Assembly: GCF_000317225.1 (NCBI RefSeq)
Contig: NZ_AJLL01000081.1
Span: 62,001-126,000 of the forward strand
Source of the DNA: Fischerella thermalis PCC 7521
Lineage (GTDB): Bacteria > Cyanobacteriota > Cyanobacteriia > Cyanobacteriales > Nostocaceae
Direction of reading: 5' to 3'
DNA: 64,000 nucleotides
Shown: one piece after another, positions 27,943-36,705 of the stretch
How positions within the stretch are numbered: position 1 is the stretch's first letter
Layout: each line of letters begins with the position of its first letter
Program-made: the position numbers and the translations under genes
Notes under the pieces: generated by a model
What the model was told of the DNA's origin: nothing
What the model saw: only the letters and a program-made list of their open reading frames with translations
The model's database searches: none

Positions 27943-28905
27943 CTAAATTAATTGAGTGGCTACTTTCATAATGTGGGCATGATATTTAAAAGGTAAATTA
28001 TCAACAGAAAGACTTGGCACACCTTTAATCCCGTCAATTGCAGGGCCATGCTTGACAATTGATTCCAAAATATAAAACTCTGTTTCTGAATTTAAGCCAG
28101 AAAGAATTGCTAATTTCCAATCAGGACGCAGTAAAGATAAAGCTGTTAATAAACCAGTAGCCCCCCAATTAGAAACACCACATACTATTAAATAATCACA
28201 ACTAACAATACAAGCAATTTTTTCGCCATGCCGAATATGTTGACGAATTATATCTTGAGGAATGTTGCCCATACCTAATTCATTTCCACCATCACCAATC
28301 CCCACTGTGATGATATTTTTAGATGCAAATAAAAGATGTAAAGGTGCAGTATAGGCTGTAATGTCTTGTCCTCGCATATTACGGACAATACCATCATGAC
28401 TAGGACCTGGTCTTTCTATGGAAATCAGATGAGAAATAGGTGTTTCTAAAGATTCCCATAAGCTCAGGAGTGAAGAAACCGCTTGCTGATTTTTTGTTGT
28501 CTCTACTGGCACAATATCAAAGGGAATTTCGGCTGTTATTCCTGCTGCTTGCACTGCTACTTTGACTGTACGAAAGCAAAGAGAATCTGTAACAATTCTT
28601 ACAGGAATTCCCGCCCTCAGCAAACCTGCCGCTAACAGCGCACAACCAATCGGACCATCGGTTTCCGGTGCAGGAGGATTACCGTAGGGTAAAAAAAAGC
28701 CTGTCATAATCGCCACATGAGGAGCAGGATGTTGGGCGATCGAACGAGCAGTTTTGAGTAGTCCTCCCCTTGTTGCTTCTACTAGGGGTTGAATTCCTCT
28801 GCCAACATCTTGCCCACAAATTAATTCTAGTTGAGTGATTTTGTCAATGATTTCTTGCCCTTTACCCTTTAGCCTTTCCCCGATTTTGACAGAAGGTTTA
28901 TTCAT
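27943..28905 (-). CDS. DUF4392 domain protein (D-glutamate cyclase C-terminal-like)
   Basis: The 320-residue product from ATG at 28905 contains GFFLPYGNPPAPETDGPIG (split: GFFLP then PPAPETDGP), GIGDGGNELGMGNI, and CDYLIVCGVSNWGATGL, the features of the DUF4392 fold. In animals DUF1445 and DUF4392 are fused in mitochondrial D-glutamate cyclase, which converts D-glutamate to 5-oxo-D-proline. Here the DUF1445 gene lies directly upstream and overlaps by 8 bases (ATGAATAA), so the two are cotranslated. The biochemical role is therefore inferred from the fused homologue. Confidence 0.82.
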   Translation of the reverse strand: MNKPSVKIGERLKGKGQEIIDKITQLELICGQDVGRGIQPLVEATRGGLLKTARSIAQHPAPHVAIMTGFFLPYGNPPAPETDGPIGCALLAAGLLRAGIPVRIVTDSLCFRTVKVAVQAAGITAEIPFDIVPVETTKNQQAVSSLLSLWESLETPISHLISIERPGPSHDGIVRNMRGQDITAYTAPLHLLFASKNIITVGIGDGGNELGMGNIPQDIIRQHIRHGEKIACIVSCDYLIVCGVSNWGATGLLTALSLLRPDWKLAILSGLNSETEFYILESIVKHGPAIDGIKGVPSLSVDNLPFKYHAHIMKVATQLI

Positions 28906-29671
28906 CTTTAATATCCGTGATGAACATGTGTCCAGGAGCATGAGTAATCGCTATCTCTGGTTTCGCCTGAACTATTGCAGTTTGCGTTGTCACACCACAA
29001 GCCCAGAATACAGGAATTTCTCCTTCATGAATAGTAACTGGATCACCGAAATCAGGAGCATTGATATCTGCGATCGCGATCGCATTTGGATCACCCAGAT
29101 GTACTGGCGCACCATGGGATTTGGGAAAACGACTGGTAATTTGTACAGCACGAATAGCGTCAAGGGGCGATAAAGGACGCATGGAAACCACTAAAGGCCC
29201 AGAAAAGACCCCAGCTGGCATACAATTCAAGCTTGTTTTATACATCGGTACATTTTTGTTTTCTTCGATATGTCTCACAGGGATTCCCTTATTCAGCAGC
29301 GCCCCTTCAAAGGAAAATGAACAACCAATCAAAAAGCCAACAAAATCATCACGCCACAATTGTTTGATATCCGTAACTTCTTCTACCAGTTCACCATAGC
29401 GAAACACATGGTAACGAGGTAAGTCTGACCTCAGATCAGCACCTGGTGCAACCATACGAGGTTCGGGATCGCCGACTTCAGTTACATCCAATAATGGACA
29501 AGGTTTGGGGTTGCGATGACAAAACAACATAAAATCAAAGGCAACAGACTCAGGCAAGACGACTAAATTAGCCTGTACATATCCAGATGCAACTCCTGGA
29601 GTTGGGGCTTGATATTTTCCCTGGCGACACAGTTGCCGAACTTCGCTAGCAGTTAGTAGTTTGTTCATCAC
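28898..29671 (-). CDS. DUF1445 / UPF0317 putative hydro-lyase
   Basis: The 257-residue product has the family markers: GVASGYVQANLVVLP, the conserved FLIGCSFSFEGALL, YKTSLNCMPAGVF, a SMRP segment and HAPGHMFITD at the C-terminus. Proteins of this family are annotated hydro-lyases, and the animal homologue is part of D-glutamate cyclase. The adjacent, overlapping DUF4392 gene supports a shared pathway. The first two codons are both ATG; the second (29668) may be the true start. Confidence 0.88.
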   Translation of the reverse strand: MMNKLLTASEVRQLCRQGKYQAPTPGVASGYVQANLVVLPESVAFDFMLFCHRNPKPCPLLDVTEVGDPEPRMVAPGADLRSDLPRYHVFRYGELVEEVTDIKQLWRDDFVGFLIGCSFSFEGALLNKGIPVRHIEENKNVPMYKTSLNCMPAGVFSGPLVVSMRPLSPLDAIRAVQITSRFPKSHGAPVHLGDPNAIAIADINAPDFGDPVTIHEGEIPVFWACGVTTQTAIVQAKPEIAITHAPGHMFITDIKDE

Positions 29672-29818
29672 TATCTTAGTGGCTGGGCTTTGTTTTTCAA
29701 AGAAAGTTAAGTAGTTGGAGATTCTTAAACTTAAAATACTAACCAGTAAAATTAGTTTGAATTTTCCTATGTTCTCAGATATGGTTGTAACTTTATTTGG
29801 TTGATAAAGGCAGATGAT

Positions 29819-30685
29819 ATGAAAACGAAAAGCTTATTTATATTTGCGATGGGGGCTGTAATTTTAGGACTTTTTAGCTGTGCTATTAATACTAATGCGA
29901 CTAGATCCAATTCTGCCATAAACACTCAAGCAGAGCAAGAAATTAAAATTGCTGGTTCTAATAGTGTTTATCCAGCTTTGGAGGTGTTAGCTAGTGCTTA
30001 CGAGGTGAAAAATCCCACTACCAAAGTTTCAATACTCACACCTTCTTCATCAAAAGCAGGTATTGCTGGAGTTAAAGATGAATTGTTAGACATTGGAACT
30101 CTCAGTCGAGAATTGCAGCAAGAGGAAAAAGCATACAAACTAGAATATTACTTACTTGCTAAAGATGGCTTTTTAGTTGCTACCCATCCCAGTGTTAAAA
30201 ATATAATTAATGTGACTACTGAGCAACTGAAAGGAATATATAGTGGTAGTATCAAGAACTGGCAAGAATTAGGTGGGCCTGATGCTAAGATTGTTGTCTT
30301 AGATATACCAAAAGAAGTTGCTGAAAATTTATTGCGGAAATACTATCTTGGTCAAGACCTTAAAATCTCATCAGAAGCTGTTGTTCTGCGTAGAGAAAGT
30401 GAATTGATTGCAGCCATTCAAAATACACCTTATAGTATTGGTGCTTTTTCTTTAGCATATGCTATTTCTCACAAATTACCAGTGAACCACCTTAGCCTTA
30501 ATGGTGTGGAACCTAGCCTTGAAAATATTAAAAATAATAAGTATCCAATGGTTATACCGATTGGAATTACTATTAAAAAAACACCAGCAAAGTCTGTAAA
30601 AGAATTTGTGAATTATGCCATGAGTCAAGCCGGGAAAGAAGAATTAGCCAAACATAACTTTGTTGTCTTTACACAGAAAAAGTAG
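29819..30685 (+). CDS. PstS-like phosphate/anion-binding lipoprotein, orphan
   Basis: The 288-residue product from ATG at 29819 has a lipoprotein signal (GAVILGLFSC, Cys about residue 21) and a PBP-like domain. It shows IKIAGSNSVYPALEVLASAYE, a Ser-rich binding loop LTPSSSKAGIAG, and DIGTLSREL, as in PstS/SphX-type phosphate-binding proteins. No pstCAB genes are next to it, so it would work with a remote transporter or as a sensor. The fold is clear; the ligand is not. Confidence 0.82.
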   Translation: MKTKSLFIFAMGAVILGLFSCAINTNATRSNSAINTQAEQEIKIAGSNSVYPALEVLASAYEVKNPTTKVSILTPSSSKAGIAGVKDELLDIGTLSRELQQEEKAYKLEYYLLAKDGFLVATHPSVKNIINVTTEQLKGIYSGSIKNWQELGGPDAKIVVLDIPKEVAENLLRKYYLGQDLKISSEAVVLRRESELIAAIQNTPYSIGAFSLAYAISHKLPVNHLSLNGVEPSLENIKNNKYPMVIPIGITIKKTPAKSVKEFVNYAMSQAGKEELAKHNFVVFTQKK

Positions 30686-30947
30686 GGCAGAAGCTAGCAT
30701 TGATTATTGGTAGTTTTTGTCTGTTACGGGAAAGTATATCCGCTGTCGTAGGTTTTTGGTGAATCCGCTTGTATTATCTGTCTTTATAACCTTGAAGACA
30801 CATTCATTTATTCAGCGATGTAGTCAAAGAATTTTTTTGCTATACTCCCAGTAACAGGATTTATTTTCGGTTGAGAATTTCGTTTTGATTTTCACAAGCG
30901 TCTCTCCGAATCTAACTCTCTACAGCAATTGATTTGGGAGATGCCCT

Positions 30948-31268
30948 ATGTCTATTTACGTCGGTAACTTATCCTACCAGGTTAGAGAAGAAGACCTGAG
31001 GGAGGTTTTTGCTGAATATGGTACAGTTAAGAAAGTTCAGCTACCTACAGACCGTGATACTGGACGGGTACGTGGTTTTGCTTTTGTAGAAATGCAGTCA
31101 GACGAAGAAGAAGAGCGTGCTATTGAAGCGCTAGATGGTGCTGAATGGATGGGAAGAGATTTAAAAGTTAACAAAGCAAGACCTCGTCCCGAAAGAAACA
31201 GTCAAAGAAGTTACTCTTCTGGTGGCGGAAATTGGGGTAACAGTGGTCGCAATAATCGCCGTTACTAA
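30948..31268 (+). CDS. RRM-type RNA-binding protein (Rbp)
   Basis: The 106-residue protein consists of one RRM with RNP2 (IYVGNLSY, residues 3-10) and RNP1 (RGFAFVEM, about 44-51), followed by a Gly/Asn/Arg-rich tail ending NNRRY. Cyanobacterial Rbp proteins of this type are cold-induced and act as RNA chaperones. It is followed at 123 bases by rpsU, an arrangement known from Anabaena rbpA-rpsU. The upstream region (about 30690-30947) has a long leader with TCTCCG and no other gene. Confidence 0.95.
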   Translation: MSIYVGNLSYQVREEDLREVFAEYGTVKKVQLPTDRDTGRVRGFAFVEMQSDEEEERAIEALDGAEWMGRDLKVNKARPRPERNSQRSYSSGGGNWGNSGRNNRRY

Positions 31269-31391
31269 ATTTTTTATATAAAAAATTTTAAATCTTAGGT
31301 CTCCAGCAGATTTAATCAATAACTCAACTCTGCTGGAATATTTTTTCCTTTAGTTGATGCAAAGTATCCACCCATACCAGGAGTAATAAAA

Positions 31392-31586
31392 ATGGCGCAA
31401 GTAGTATTAGGAGAAAACGAAGGGATTGAATCAGCCTTACGACGATTCAAGCGCCAAGTCTCCAGAGCTGGTATATTCCAAGATATGAGGAAAAAGCGTC
31501 ACTTTGAGACTCCATTAGAAAAAGAAAAGCGTAAAGCCGTTGCTAGACACAAACAGCGCCGTAACAGCGGTTCTCGTTCCAGGTAA
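31392..31586 (+). CDS. rpsU: 30S ribosomal protein S21 (copy 2)
   Basis: The 64-residue product [20 protein letters not shown]... ends in a Ser/Arg-rich tail (RRNSGSRSR). It is probably cotranscribed with the upstream RRM gene, suggesting coordinated low-temperature expression. It differs from the copy at 24346 mainly in the middle and tail, so ribosomes could contain alternative S21 proteins. Confidence 0.95.
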   Translation: MAQVVLGENEGIESALRRFKRQVSRAGIFQDMRKKRHFETPLEKEKRKAVARHKQRRNSGSRSR

Positions 31587-31615
31587 AATTTTTCAACTCT
31601 ATATTCAGAAAAACC

Positions 31616-31640
31616 AAAAAGCCTGCTGATGCAGGCTTTT
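31616..31640. terminator. Bidirectional intrinsic terminator after rpsU copy 2
   Basis: AAAAA-GCCTGC-TGAT-GCAGGC-TTTT is a symmetrical stem with A-run before and T-run after, serving rpsU on the plus strand and the facing minus-strand gene. Confidence 0.88.
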
Positions 31641-31659
31641 ATTGGATAATAGGATTTTT

Positions 31660-31977
31660 TTAAGAAACAAATAAGCCAGAACTAGTCACTGCGAAAGCAC
31701 CAGCAATCGCAGAAGCAACCAGGGAAGCAAAAGCAGTATTAAACAACCACCAAGCAGCATCCGCAACTGCTTTTCTTGTTTCTACTGCTTGCTTTTGAGT
31801 TTGTTGTTTGAGAGTAGCAAGACGTTTGTTAACTTCCTCTTGGATACGTTCGACACGCTGAAGCGCATCATCTCTTGCTGCTTCCATTCGATCAATTATC
31901 CTATTAGCTTGCTCTTGGGAAATATCCTCACAAGAGCTGAGGATATATAGATCCAATTCAATATTTCCTGTCCTCGT
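31660..31977 (-). pseudogene. C-terminal fragment of a coiled-coil membrane protein
   Basis: The open frame codes for IELDLYILSSCEDISQEQANRI (about 31928-31950 onward), a long charged helix with IQEEVNKRLATLKQQTQ and a final membrane helix (AAWWLFNTAFASLVASAIAGA). Similar helix-plus-TM ends occur as the C-termini of larger cyanobacterial membrane proteins. Upstream, the frame runs into the dispersed CCTTGGTGGTG / CTTAGTG repeat (about 31985-32060) with no ATG before an internal Met at 31887. I infer that the front part of the gene has been lost or replaced by repeat DNA. A short real protein from the Met is the alternative. Confidence 0.45.
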
Positions 31978-32155
31978 TGTGTGATTTACCACATAACCGT
32001 TTAGCTTCTTAGTGCCTTTGTGCCTTGGTGGTGAAAAAACACCAACCACTAAGACTCCAAGACACAAAGAATTTTCATCCTTTCTAAATGTTAAATTTCT
32101 ACTGGTTTGCTGTCAGCAAAAGCGAATTGTAAAGGAAACTAGGGGCTAAAAGAAG

Positions 32156-32731
32156 ATGAACAAAGTTAGCAAGACTAGCAAGAAATATATTGTCTCTGCC
32201 ATATTTTTGACCATAGCTGCCAGTCTTAGCAGTTGTAGTTTTAACCCTACTTATGAAGGTAAATTTAATATCACAACATCACCAACGCCAAACAGTGAAA
32301 CTCCTGCATTGACTACCCAATCACCAACTCAAAGTACGGCCAGGCTCAATGTTCAACCCAGGAGTGAATCACTTATCACAGATAAAACTGTGAATGTGAT
32401 TTTATACACAAGTGATACACAATGTCAAGAACTAGTTCCGCAAACAATCACGGTAGCAGCACAACAACCCGTGACAGCTGCGGTGGGTAAAATTTTGGAA
32501 CAACGGGATAACGGTGACTTTAGCTTTTCTGGATATCGAGTTAATATCAAAGACGGTGTTGCAACAGTAGATTTACGCCTAGATCCTAAGTCTCGACGGC
32601 AAATCACTTCCCTATCAAGTTGTGAACAGTTTGCTTTATTTGGTAGTCTCCGCAAAACTCTCACAAGTAATCCGCAATGGGGAATTAAAGATGTTCGCTT
32701 CACTGAACGAGGTGAACAGATAGTTTTATAG
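32156..32731 (+). CDS. GerMN-domain lipoprotein
   Basis: The 191-residue product has a signal peptide ending in a lipobox (ASLSSC, Cys about 27), a Thr/Ser/Pro-rich linker, and a C-terminal GerMN-type domain. The domain begins at VNVILYTSDTQC and includes VAAQQPVTAAVGKILEQ, YRVNIKDGVATVDLRLDP and LFGSLRKTL. GerMN domains occur in envelope or sporulation proteins; in cyanobacteria they are of unknown role, probably periplasmic. Isolated gene. Confidence 0.85.
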   Translation: MNKVSKTSKKYIVSAIFLTIAASLSSCSFNPTYEGKFNITTSPTPNSETPALTTQSPTQSTARLNVQPRSESLITDKTVNVILYTSDTQCQELVPQTITVAAQQPVTAAVGKILEQRDNGDFSFSGYRVNIKDGVATVDLRLDPKSRRQITSLSSCEQFALFGSLRKTLTSNPQWGIKDVRFTERGEQIVL

Positions 32732-33033
32732 AAGAATTTGAGATTCACCATGCAACTACAATCGGCTGTGTCTAGGCAAAACTATGTGCCTTACCTTCCT
32801 GCCATGATCAAATTCTAGTTCTAGTTGGTAGCAATCACTATGGGAAACTCGGAGCCCCTGGTGGGGATTAGGGGCTGTGGGGAGATGGGGGGTGTATAGA
32901 AGAATCACTAACTACTAACCATCAACAACCAACCAACAATCAACATTGGATCGGTTTTCCTCCCATCACCTTTCCCCTAATTTGAAAATAATTTCGCCAG
33001 AATTTAAGTAGGCTTTGATTTGGAAAGGTAGTT
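32732..33033. other. Intergenic stretch with repeats
   Basis: No gene seen. Around 32855-32900 is GGGGATTAGGGGCTGTGGGG-type G-rich sequence, followed by ACTAACTACTAACCATCAAC repeat to about 32945. Confidence 0.45.
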
Positions 33034-33072
33034 ATGTTTCCCTTTAATTTCTGGTATAACTCTTGCTACGAT

Positions 33073-33225
33073 ATGGAGCCTGTTTCTCGGAAAAATCGTT
33101 TGGAGCGCAAGCTAAGATTTCTCAAAGCAATGCGTGATGACCTAGAAACAAAGCTTGCTGGTTTAAATGGTGCGATCGCTAATCTTGAACAGCAAATCAA
33201 TCAGGAAGATGCTACTCAAGTTTAA
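33073..33225 (+). CDS. Small coiled-coil protein
   Basis: From ATG at 33073 the product is 50 residues, MEPVSRKNRLERKLRFLKAM followed by a heptad-like helix to QQINQEDATQV. An upstream ATG at 33034 would add 13 residues (MFPFNFWYNSCYD) that look non-conserved. Single-helix cyanobacterial proteins of this kind are common and unassigned. The reading frame contains a HIP1 octamer, and codon use matches neighbours. Confidence 0.65.
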   Translation: MEPVSRKNRLERKLRFLKAMRDDLETKLAGLNGAIANLEQQINQEDATQV

Positions 33226-33446
33226 CTAGGTTGATTGAAATCAATTTTATGTTGATAGAAATTTACTAAACTGTGTAACTATACGGGTGAAATATTGTGT
33301 TAAACAATACATAATCACCCGTTTTTTGATTTGACCCAAACCAAGAAAATTGATCATAAAATACTAAAAAAATGGTTTGTTTCCGGATCGGGATACAACA
33401 GAGTTGGTGTTATTTTTCAGTACTACAGTTTTTTAAATTTACATTT

Positions 33447-34115
33447 ATGCGTCGATTTTTAAGTGTTCTTACCTTAGTGACATTAATACAATCCTTTCCA
33501 ATTGTTGTTTCTGCCCAAGTTCAACCACAAGCCAAGCAATCATCCGATCCAATTCAGATGGTGTTAGCTGCGAACTGGATGACTAACTATCCAGATAACA
33601 AATTTTATCCAGAAAGGATAATCAGTCGAGCAGATTTAGCCTCCATCATGGTGAAAGCATTTCGACTAGATAAAAGACAAGCAACAAGCAAAGAAAATTT
33701 TGTAGTTCCAGATGTACCACCCTCTCATCCGGCTTATAAAGATATTCAAACTGTCTTAAAAACAGATATCATGAGAGGCTATCGGGGTAACTTATTTTTC
33801 CCCAACCAAAGAGTGACAAGAGCAGAAGCTTTAGCAATTTTTGCGCAAGCCTATGGTGTTTTTCAGTTTCCCGATGAGACAGTCAATGAAATTCTGGCTC
33901 CCCATCCAGATGCAGCATCCATTCCTCCTTGGGCCAGAAAAGCGATCGCTACAGTAGTAGCCGAAGCATTTGTCAATACAGACACTCAAGGAAATATTTA
34001 CCCATTAAAACCCATGACTCGTGGCGATATGGCTTATGTATTAAGTAAATATCTCCAAAGACAAGGACAAGATGCAGAAATCCCAGATGCACCCCCTGCA
34101 CCTCCTCAGCCTTAA
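33447..34115 (+). CDS. S-layer homology (SLH) domain protein, secreted
   Basis: The 222-residue product from ATG at 33447 has an N-terminal signal peptide (MRRFLSVLTLVTLIQSFPIV, cleavage near SAQ). It carries three SLH-like repeats: NWMTNYPDNKFYPERIISRADLA, then DVPPSHPAYKDIQTVLK with MRGYRGNLFFPNQRVTRAEA, then a third ending MTRGDMAYVLSKYL. SLH modules bind cell-wall-linked polymers, so a periplasmic or peptidoglycan-anchored role is likely. The Pro-rich tail (DAPPAPPQP) ends the protein. Confidence 0.88.
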   Translation: MRRFLSVLTLVTLIQSFPIVVSAQVQPQAKQSSDPIQMVLAANWMTNYPDNKFYPERIISRADLASIMVKAFRLDKRQATSKENFVVPDVPPSHPAYKDIQTVLKTDIMRGYRGNLFFPNQRVTRAEALAIFAQAYGVFQFPDETVNEILAPHPDAASIPPWARKAIATVVAEAFVNTDTQGNIYPLKPMTRGDMAYVLSKYLQRQGQDAEIPDAPPAPPQP

Positions 34116-34631
34116 TTAGTAGGGTCGGTAATGGGTAATTGGTAATTGGTAATTGGTAATTAAGATATTGATGATTTTCCCATGCCCAATAGCCAATGCC
34201 CAAGCTTTGTATCATCAGCAATTAGTCGGACATGATATTACACATACGTCAATATGATTTAGCCAACAGTAGTTAGATTTTTTTTGCAAATCTAAGGTTG
34301 AAAACGCTGGATTTTTTATCTTTGCATCCTAGCTATGTTTATCCAAGATAACTTCTAAACCTAGTAAGTTGATCAATTGCAAACTGAGTTTGATTGCTAA
34401 ACAAGAAGTTTTATTAGCTCAAATTAGGCAAATCTAAATTTCATACTCATCTGTTGCAAAATAAGTTAGGTGCAATGATGAGCAAAAATAGATATATAAG
34501 AAGTAAAAATTTATATGTTTCGAGAGAAAAATTAATAATGTTAAAATATAACAAATTTAGATACAGTAAATTACACTCTTTATTTAGTTAGCATAATTTA
34601 ATAATCAAAGTGTGAGGAGGATTGAGACTTT
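34116..34631. other. AT-rich intergenic stretch with GGTAATT microrepeat
   Basis: Four perfect copies of the heptamer GGTAATT occupy 34134-34161, preceded by a GGTAATG variant. The rest is AT-rich with no gene. A GTGAGGAGG ribosome site lies at the right end for the radical SAM gene. Confidence 0.6.
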
Positions 34632-36218
34632 ATGCGAGTTTTACTAGTCTATCCGATATTTCCCAAAACCTTTTGGTCATACGAAAAGATATTAGCATTA
34701 GTAAATCGGAAAGTTTTGCTACCACCCTTGGGCTTGGTAACTGTAGCAGCAATTTTGCCTCAGGAATGGGAATTTAAATTAGTAGATCGTAACATTCGTC
34801 CTGTTACAGAAGCAGAATGGGCTTGGGCAGATTTAGTCATCTTCTCGGCGATGATTGTGCAAAAACAAGATTTGCTCGAACAAATTCGGGAAGCAAAAAA
34901 ACGTGGTAAGTTAGTTGCTGTCGGTGGCCCTTATCCCACTTCTACACCTAGCGAACCAAAGGCAGCTGGTGCAGATTTTCTCATTCTGGATGAAGGAGAA
35001 ATCACCCTACCGATGTTTGTTGAAGCAATTCAACGGGGAGAAACATCTGGTACTTTGCGCGCTACAGAAAAACCAGATGTCACCTCAACCCCCATACCCC
35101 GCTTTGATTTACTGGATTTTGATGCCTACGACATGATGTCAATTCAATTTTCGCGCGGTTGTCCCTTCCAGTGCGAATTTTGTGACATTATTGTTCTTTA
35201 TGGTCGCAAACCTCGTACCAAAACTCCAGCCCAATTATTAGCAGAATTAGACTACCTCTATGAATTAGGTTGGCGGCGGGGTGTTTTCATGGTGGATGAT
35301 AACTTTATTGGCAACAAACGCAATGTCAAGCTGTTGCTCAAAGAGTTAAAAGTTTGGATGCAGCAACATAATTATCCCTTCCGCTTTGACACCGAAGCAT
35401 CCGTTGATTTAGCCCAAGATCCAGAATTGATGGAATTGATGGTTGATTGTGGTTTTGCGGCGGTGTTCTTGGGAATCGAAACACCAGATGAAGAAAGTCT
35501 ACAACTAACGAAAAAATTTCAAAATACCCGCAGTTCCCTAGTTGAATCTGTGCAATCCATCATCAAAGCCGGGTTGCGGCCAATGGCTGGATTTATTATT
35601 GGTTTTGATGGTGAAAAAGCAGGTGCAGGCGATCGCATTGTCCGTTTTGCCGAACAAGCTGCAATTCCTTCCACCACCTTTGCCATGTTACAAGCGCTAC
35701 CAGATACTGCTTTGTGGCATCGCCTCAAAAAAGAAGGACGATTACGGGAAAACAAAGACGGTAACATTAACCAAACCACTTTGATGAACTTTATTCCTAC
35801 CCGTCCCCTGGAAGAAATTGCTAGAGAATATGTTGAGGCATTTTGTACTTTATATGACCCAGTGAAATATTTAGACCGCACCTATCGTTGTTTTATGATG
35901 ATGGGTACACCAAAATGGAAAGCACCCTTCAAAATGCCAGAGTGGGTAGTTGTCAAAGCATTGTTGATTGTGATTTGGCGACAAGGAATCAAACGCGAAA
36001 CCCGTTGGAAATTTTGGCATCACCTCTTTAGCATTATTAAGCATAACCCTAGTGTTGCCGAACATTACCTGGCTACCTGCGCCCACAACGAACATTTCCT
36101 AGAGTATCGCCAAATTGTTCGTGATCAAATTGAATCCCAATTGGCGGAATATCTCGCCCAAGGTGCAGAAAAGCCCTATGTACCAGAGAAGGAAAAAACA
36201 GAAGCGTTAGCTGGTTAA
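34632..36218 (+). CDS. B12-binding domain radical SAM protein (DUF4070)
   Basis: The 528-residue protein starts with a B12-binding-like domain (about 1-145: VLLVYPIFPKTFW, GGPYPTSTPSE). A radical SAM domain follows, with FSRGCPFQCEFCDIIVLYGR (the CxxxCxxC cluster, about residues 177-184) and MVDDNFIGNKRNVK. The C-terminal DUF4070 region includes TLMNFIPTRPL and MMMGTPKWKAP. Members include hopanoid or bacteriochlorophyll-modifying enzymes; the substrate here is unknown. Single gene with a clear AGGAGG ribosome site. Confidence 0.9.
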   Translation: MRVLLVYPIFPKTFWSYEKILALVNRKVLLPPLGLVTVAAILPQEWEFKLVDRNIRPVTEAEWAWADLVIFSAMIVQKQDLLEQIREAKKRGKLVAVGGPYPTSTPSEPKAAGADFLILDEGEITLPMFVEAIQRGETSGTLRATEKPDVTSTPIPRFDLLDFDAYDMMSIQFSRGCPFQCEFCDIIVLYGRKPRTKTPAQLLAELDYLYELGWRRGVFMVDDNFIGNKRNVKLLLKELKVWMQQHNYPFRFDTEASVDLAQDPELMELMVDCGFAAVFLGIETPDEESLQLTKKFQNTRSSLVESVQSIIKAGLRPMAGFIIGFDGEKAGAGDRIVRFAEQAAIPSTTFAMLQALPDTALWHRLKKEGRLRENKDGNINQTTLMNFIPTRPLEEIAREYVEAFCTLYDPVKYLDRTYRCFMMMGTPKWKAPFKMPEWVVVKALLIVIWRQGIKRETRWKFWHHLFSIIKHNPSVAEHYLATCAHNEHFLEYRQIVRDQIESQLAEYLAQGAEKPYVPEKEKTEALAG

Positions 36219-36500
36219 GTACGGAGTCTTTCTTCGCGAGCTTTGCATCTACCCTGCGGGAAGACGCTGACGCGTCTACGTGGTTCAAAAAGAAATCTTA
36301 TTAACCACCAAGACGCTAAGACACCAAGTTATGGCGGTTTGCAATTAGGTGTGGGAAAAACGAACACCGATGCACGCTGATGTACACTGATGAAGGTGTG
36401 TTTTGTTTACGCTTTCTTTCTTAAAAATTTCTCTATTGTTTTGGAGGTAGATGAAGTGGTGCGATCGCTTGTTGGTGATTCTCTAGATTTGGGCGATCAT
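36219..36500. repeat. Intergenic repeats after the radical SAM gene
   Basis: A GCGGGAAGACGCTGACGCG element (about 36256-36280), an AACCACCAAGACGCTAAGACAC element (36303-36328) and an ACACCGATGCACGCTGATG element (36363-36392) follow one another. Each is a member of a dispersed family also found elsewhere in the window. Confidence 0.6.
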
Positions 36501-36649
36501 GTTTAAAACGAGAAATTCCAAGGTTGAAACAAGAAAATTCAGGGTTGAAACGAAAAATTCCAAGTTTGAAACATGAAACTTCTAGGTTGAAACGAGAAAT
36601 TCCAAGAATGAAATCAGAAACTTCGAGTTGAGAACTTGAAACTTTAAAC
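36501..36649. repeat. 21-bp tandem repeat, seven copies
   Basis: Degenerate units of GTTGAAACGAGAAATTCCAA type start at 36501, 36523, 36544, 36565, 36586, 36607 and 36628; most are 21 bases. Units 3 and 5 differ at one base. Period 21 keeps a minus-strand frame open with a seven-residue repeat (FNLGISR / FNPEFSC), but no start or family supports a gene. There are no spacers, so it is not a CRISPR array. Confidence 0.85.
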
Positions 36650-36705
36650 AAGCTCCCCGACTTTTATCAAAAGTGGGATATCTGGGTGCGATCGCACTGA
36701 TACAC

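Noticed and set aside
36501-36649. Possible CRISPR array suggested by regular GTTGAAAC repeats
   Set aside because: Units of 21 bases are directly adjacent with no unique spacers and no cas genes are near.
36433-36651. 72-codon minus-strand frame over the tandem repeat
   Set aside because: It is a by-product of the 21-base period; there is no ribosome site and composition follows the repeat.
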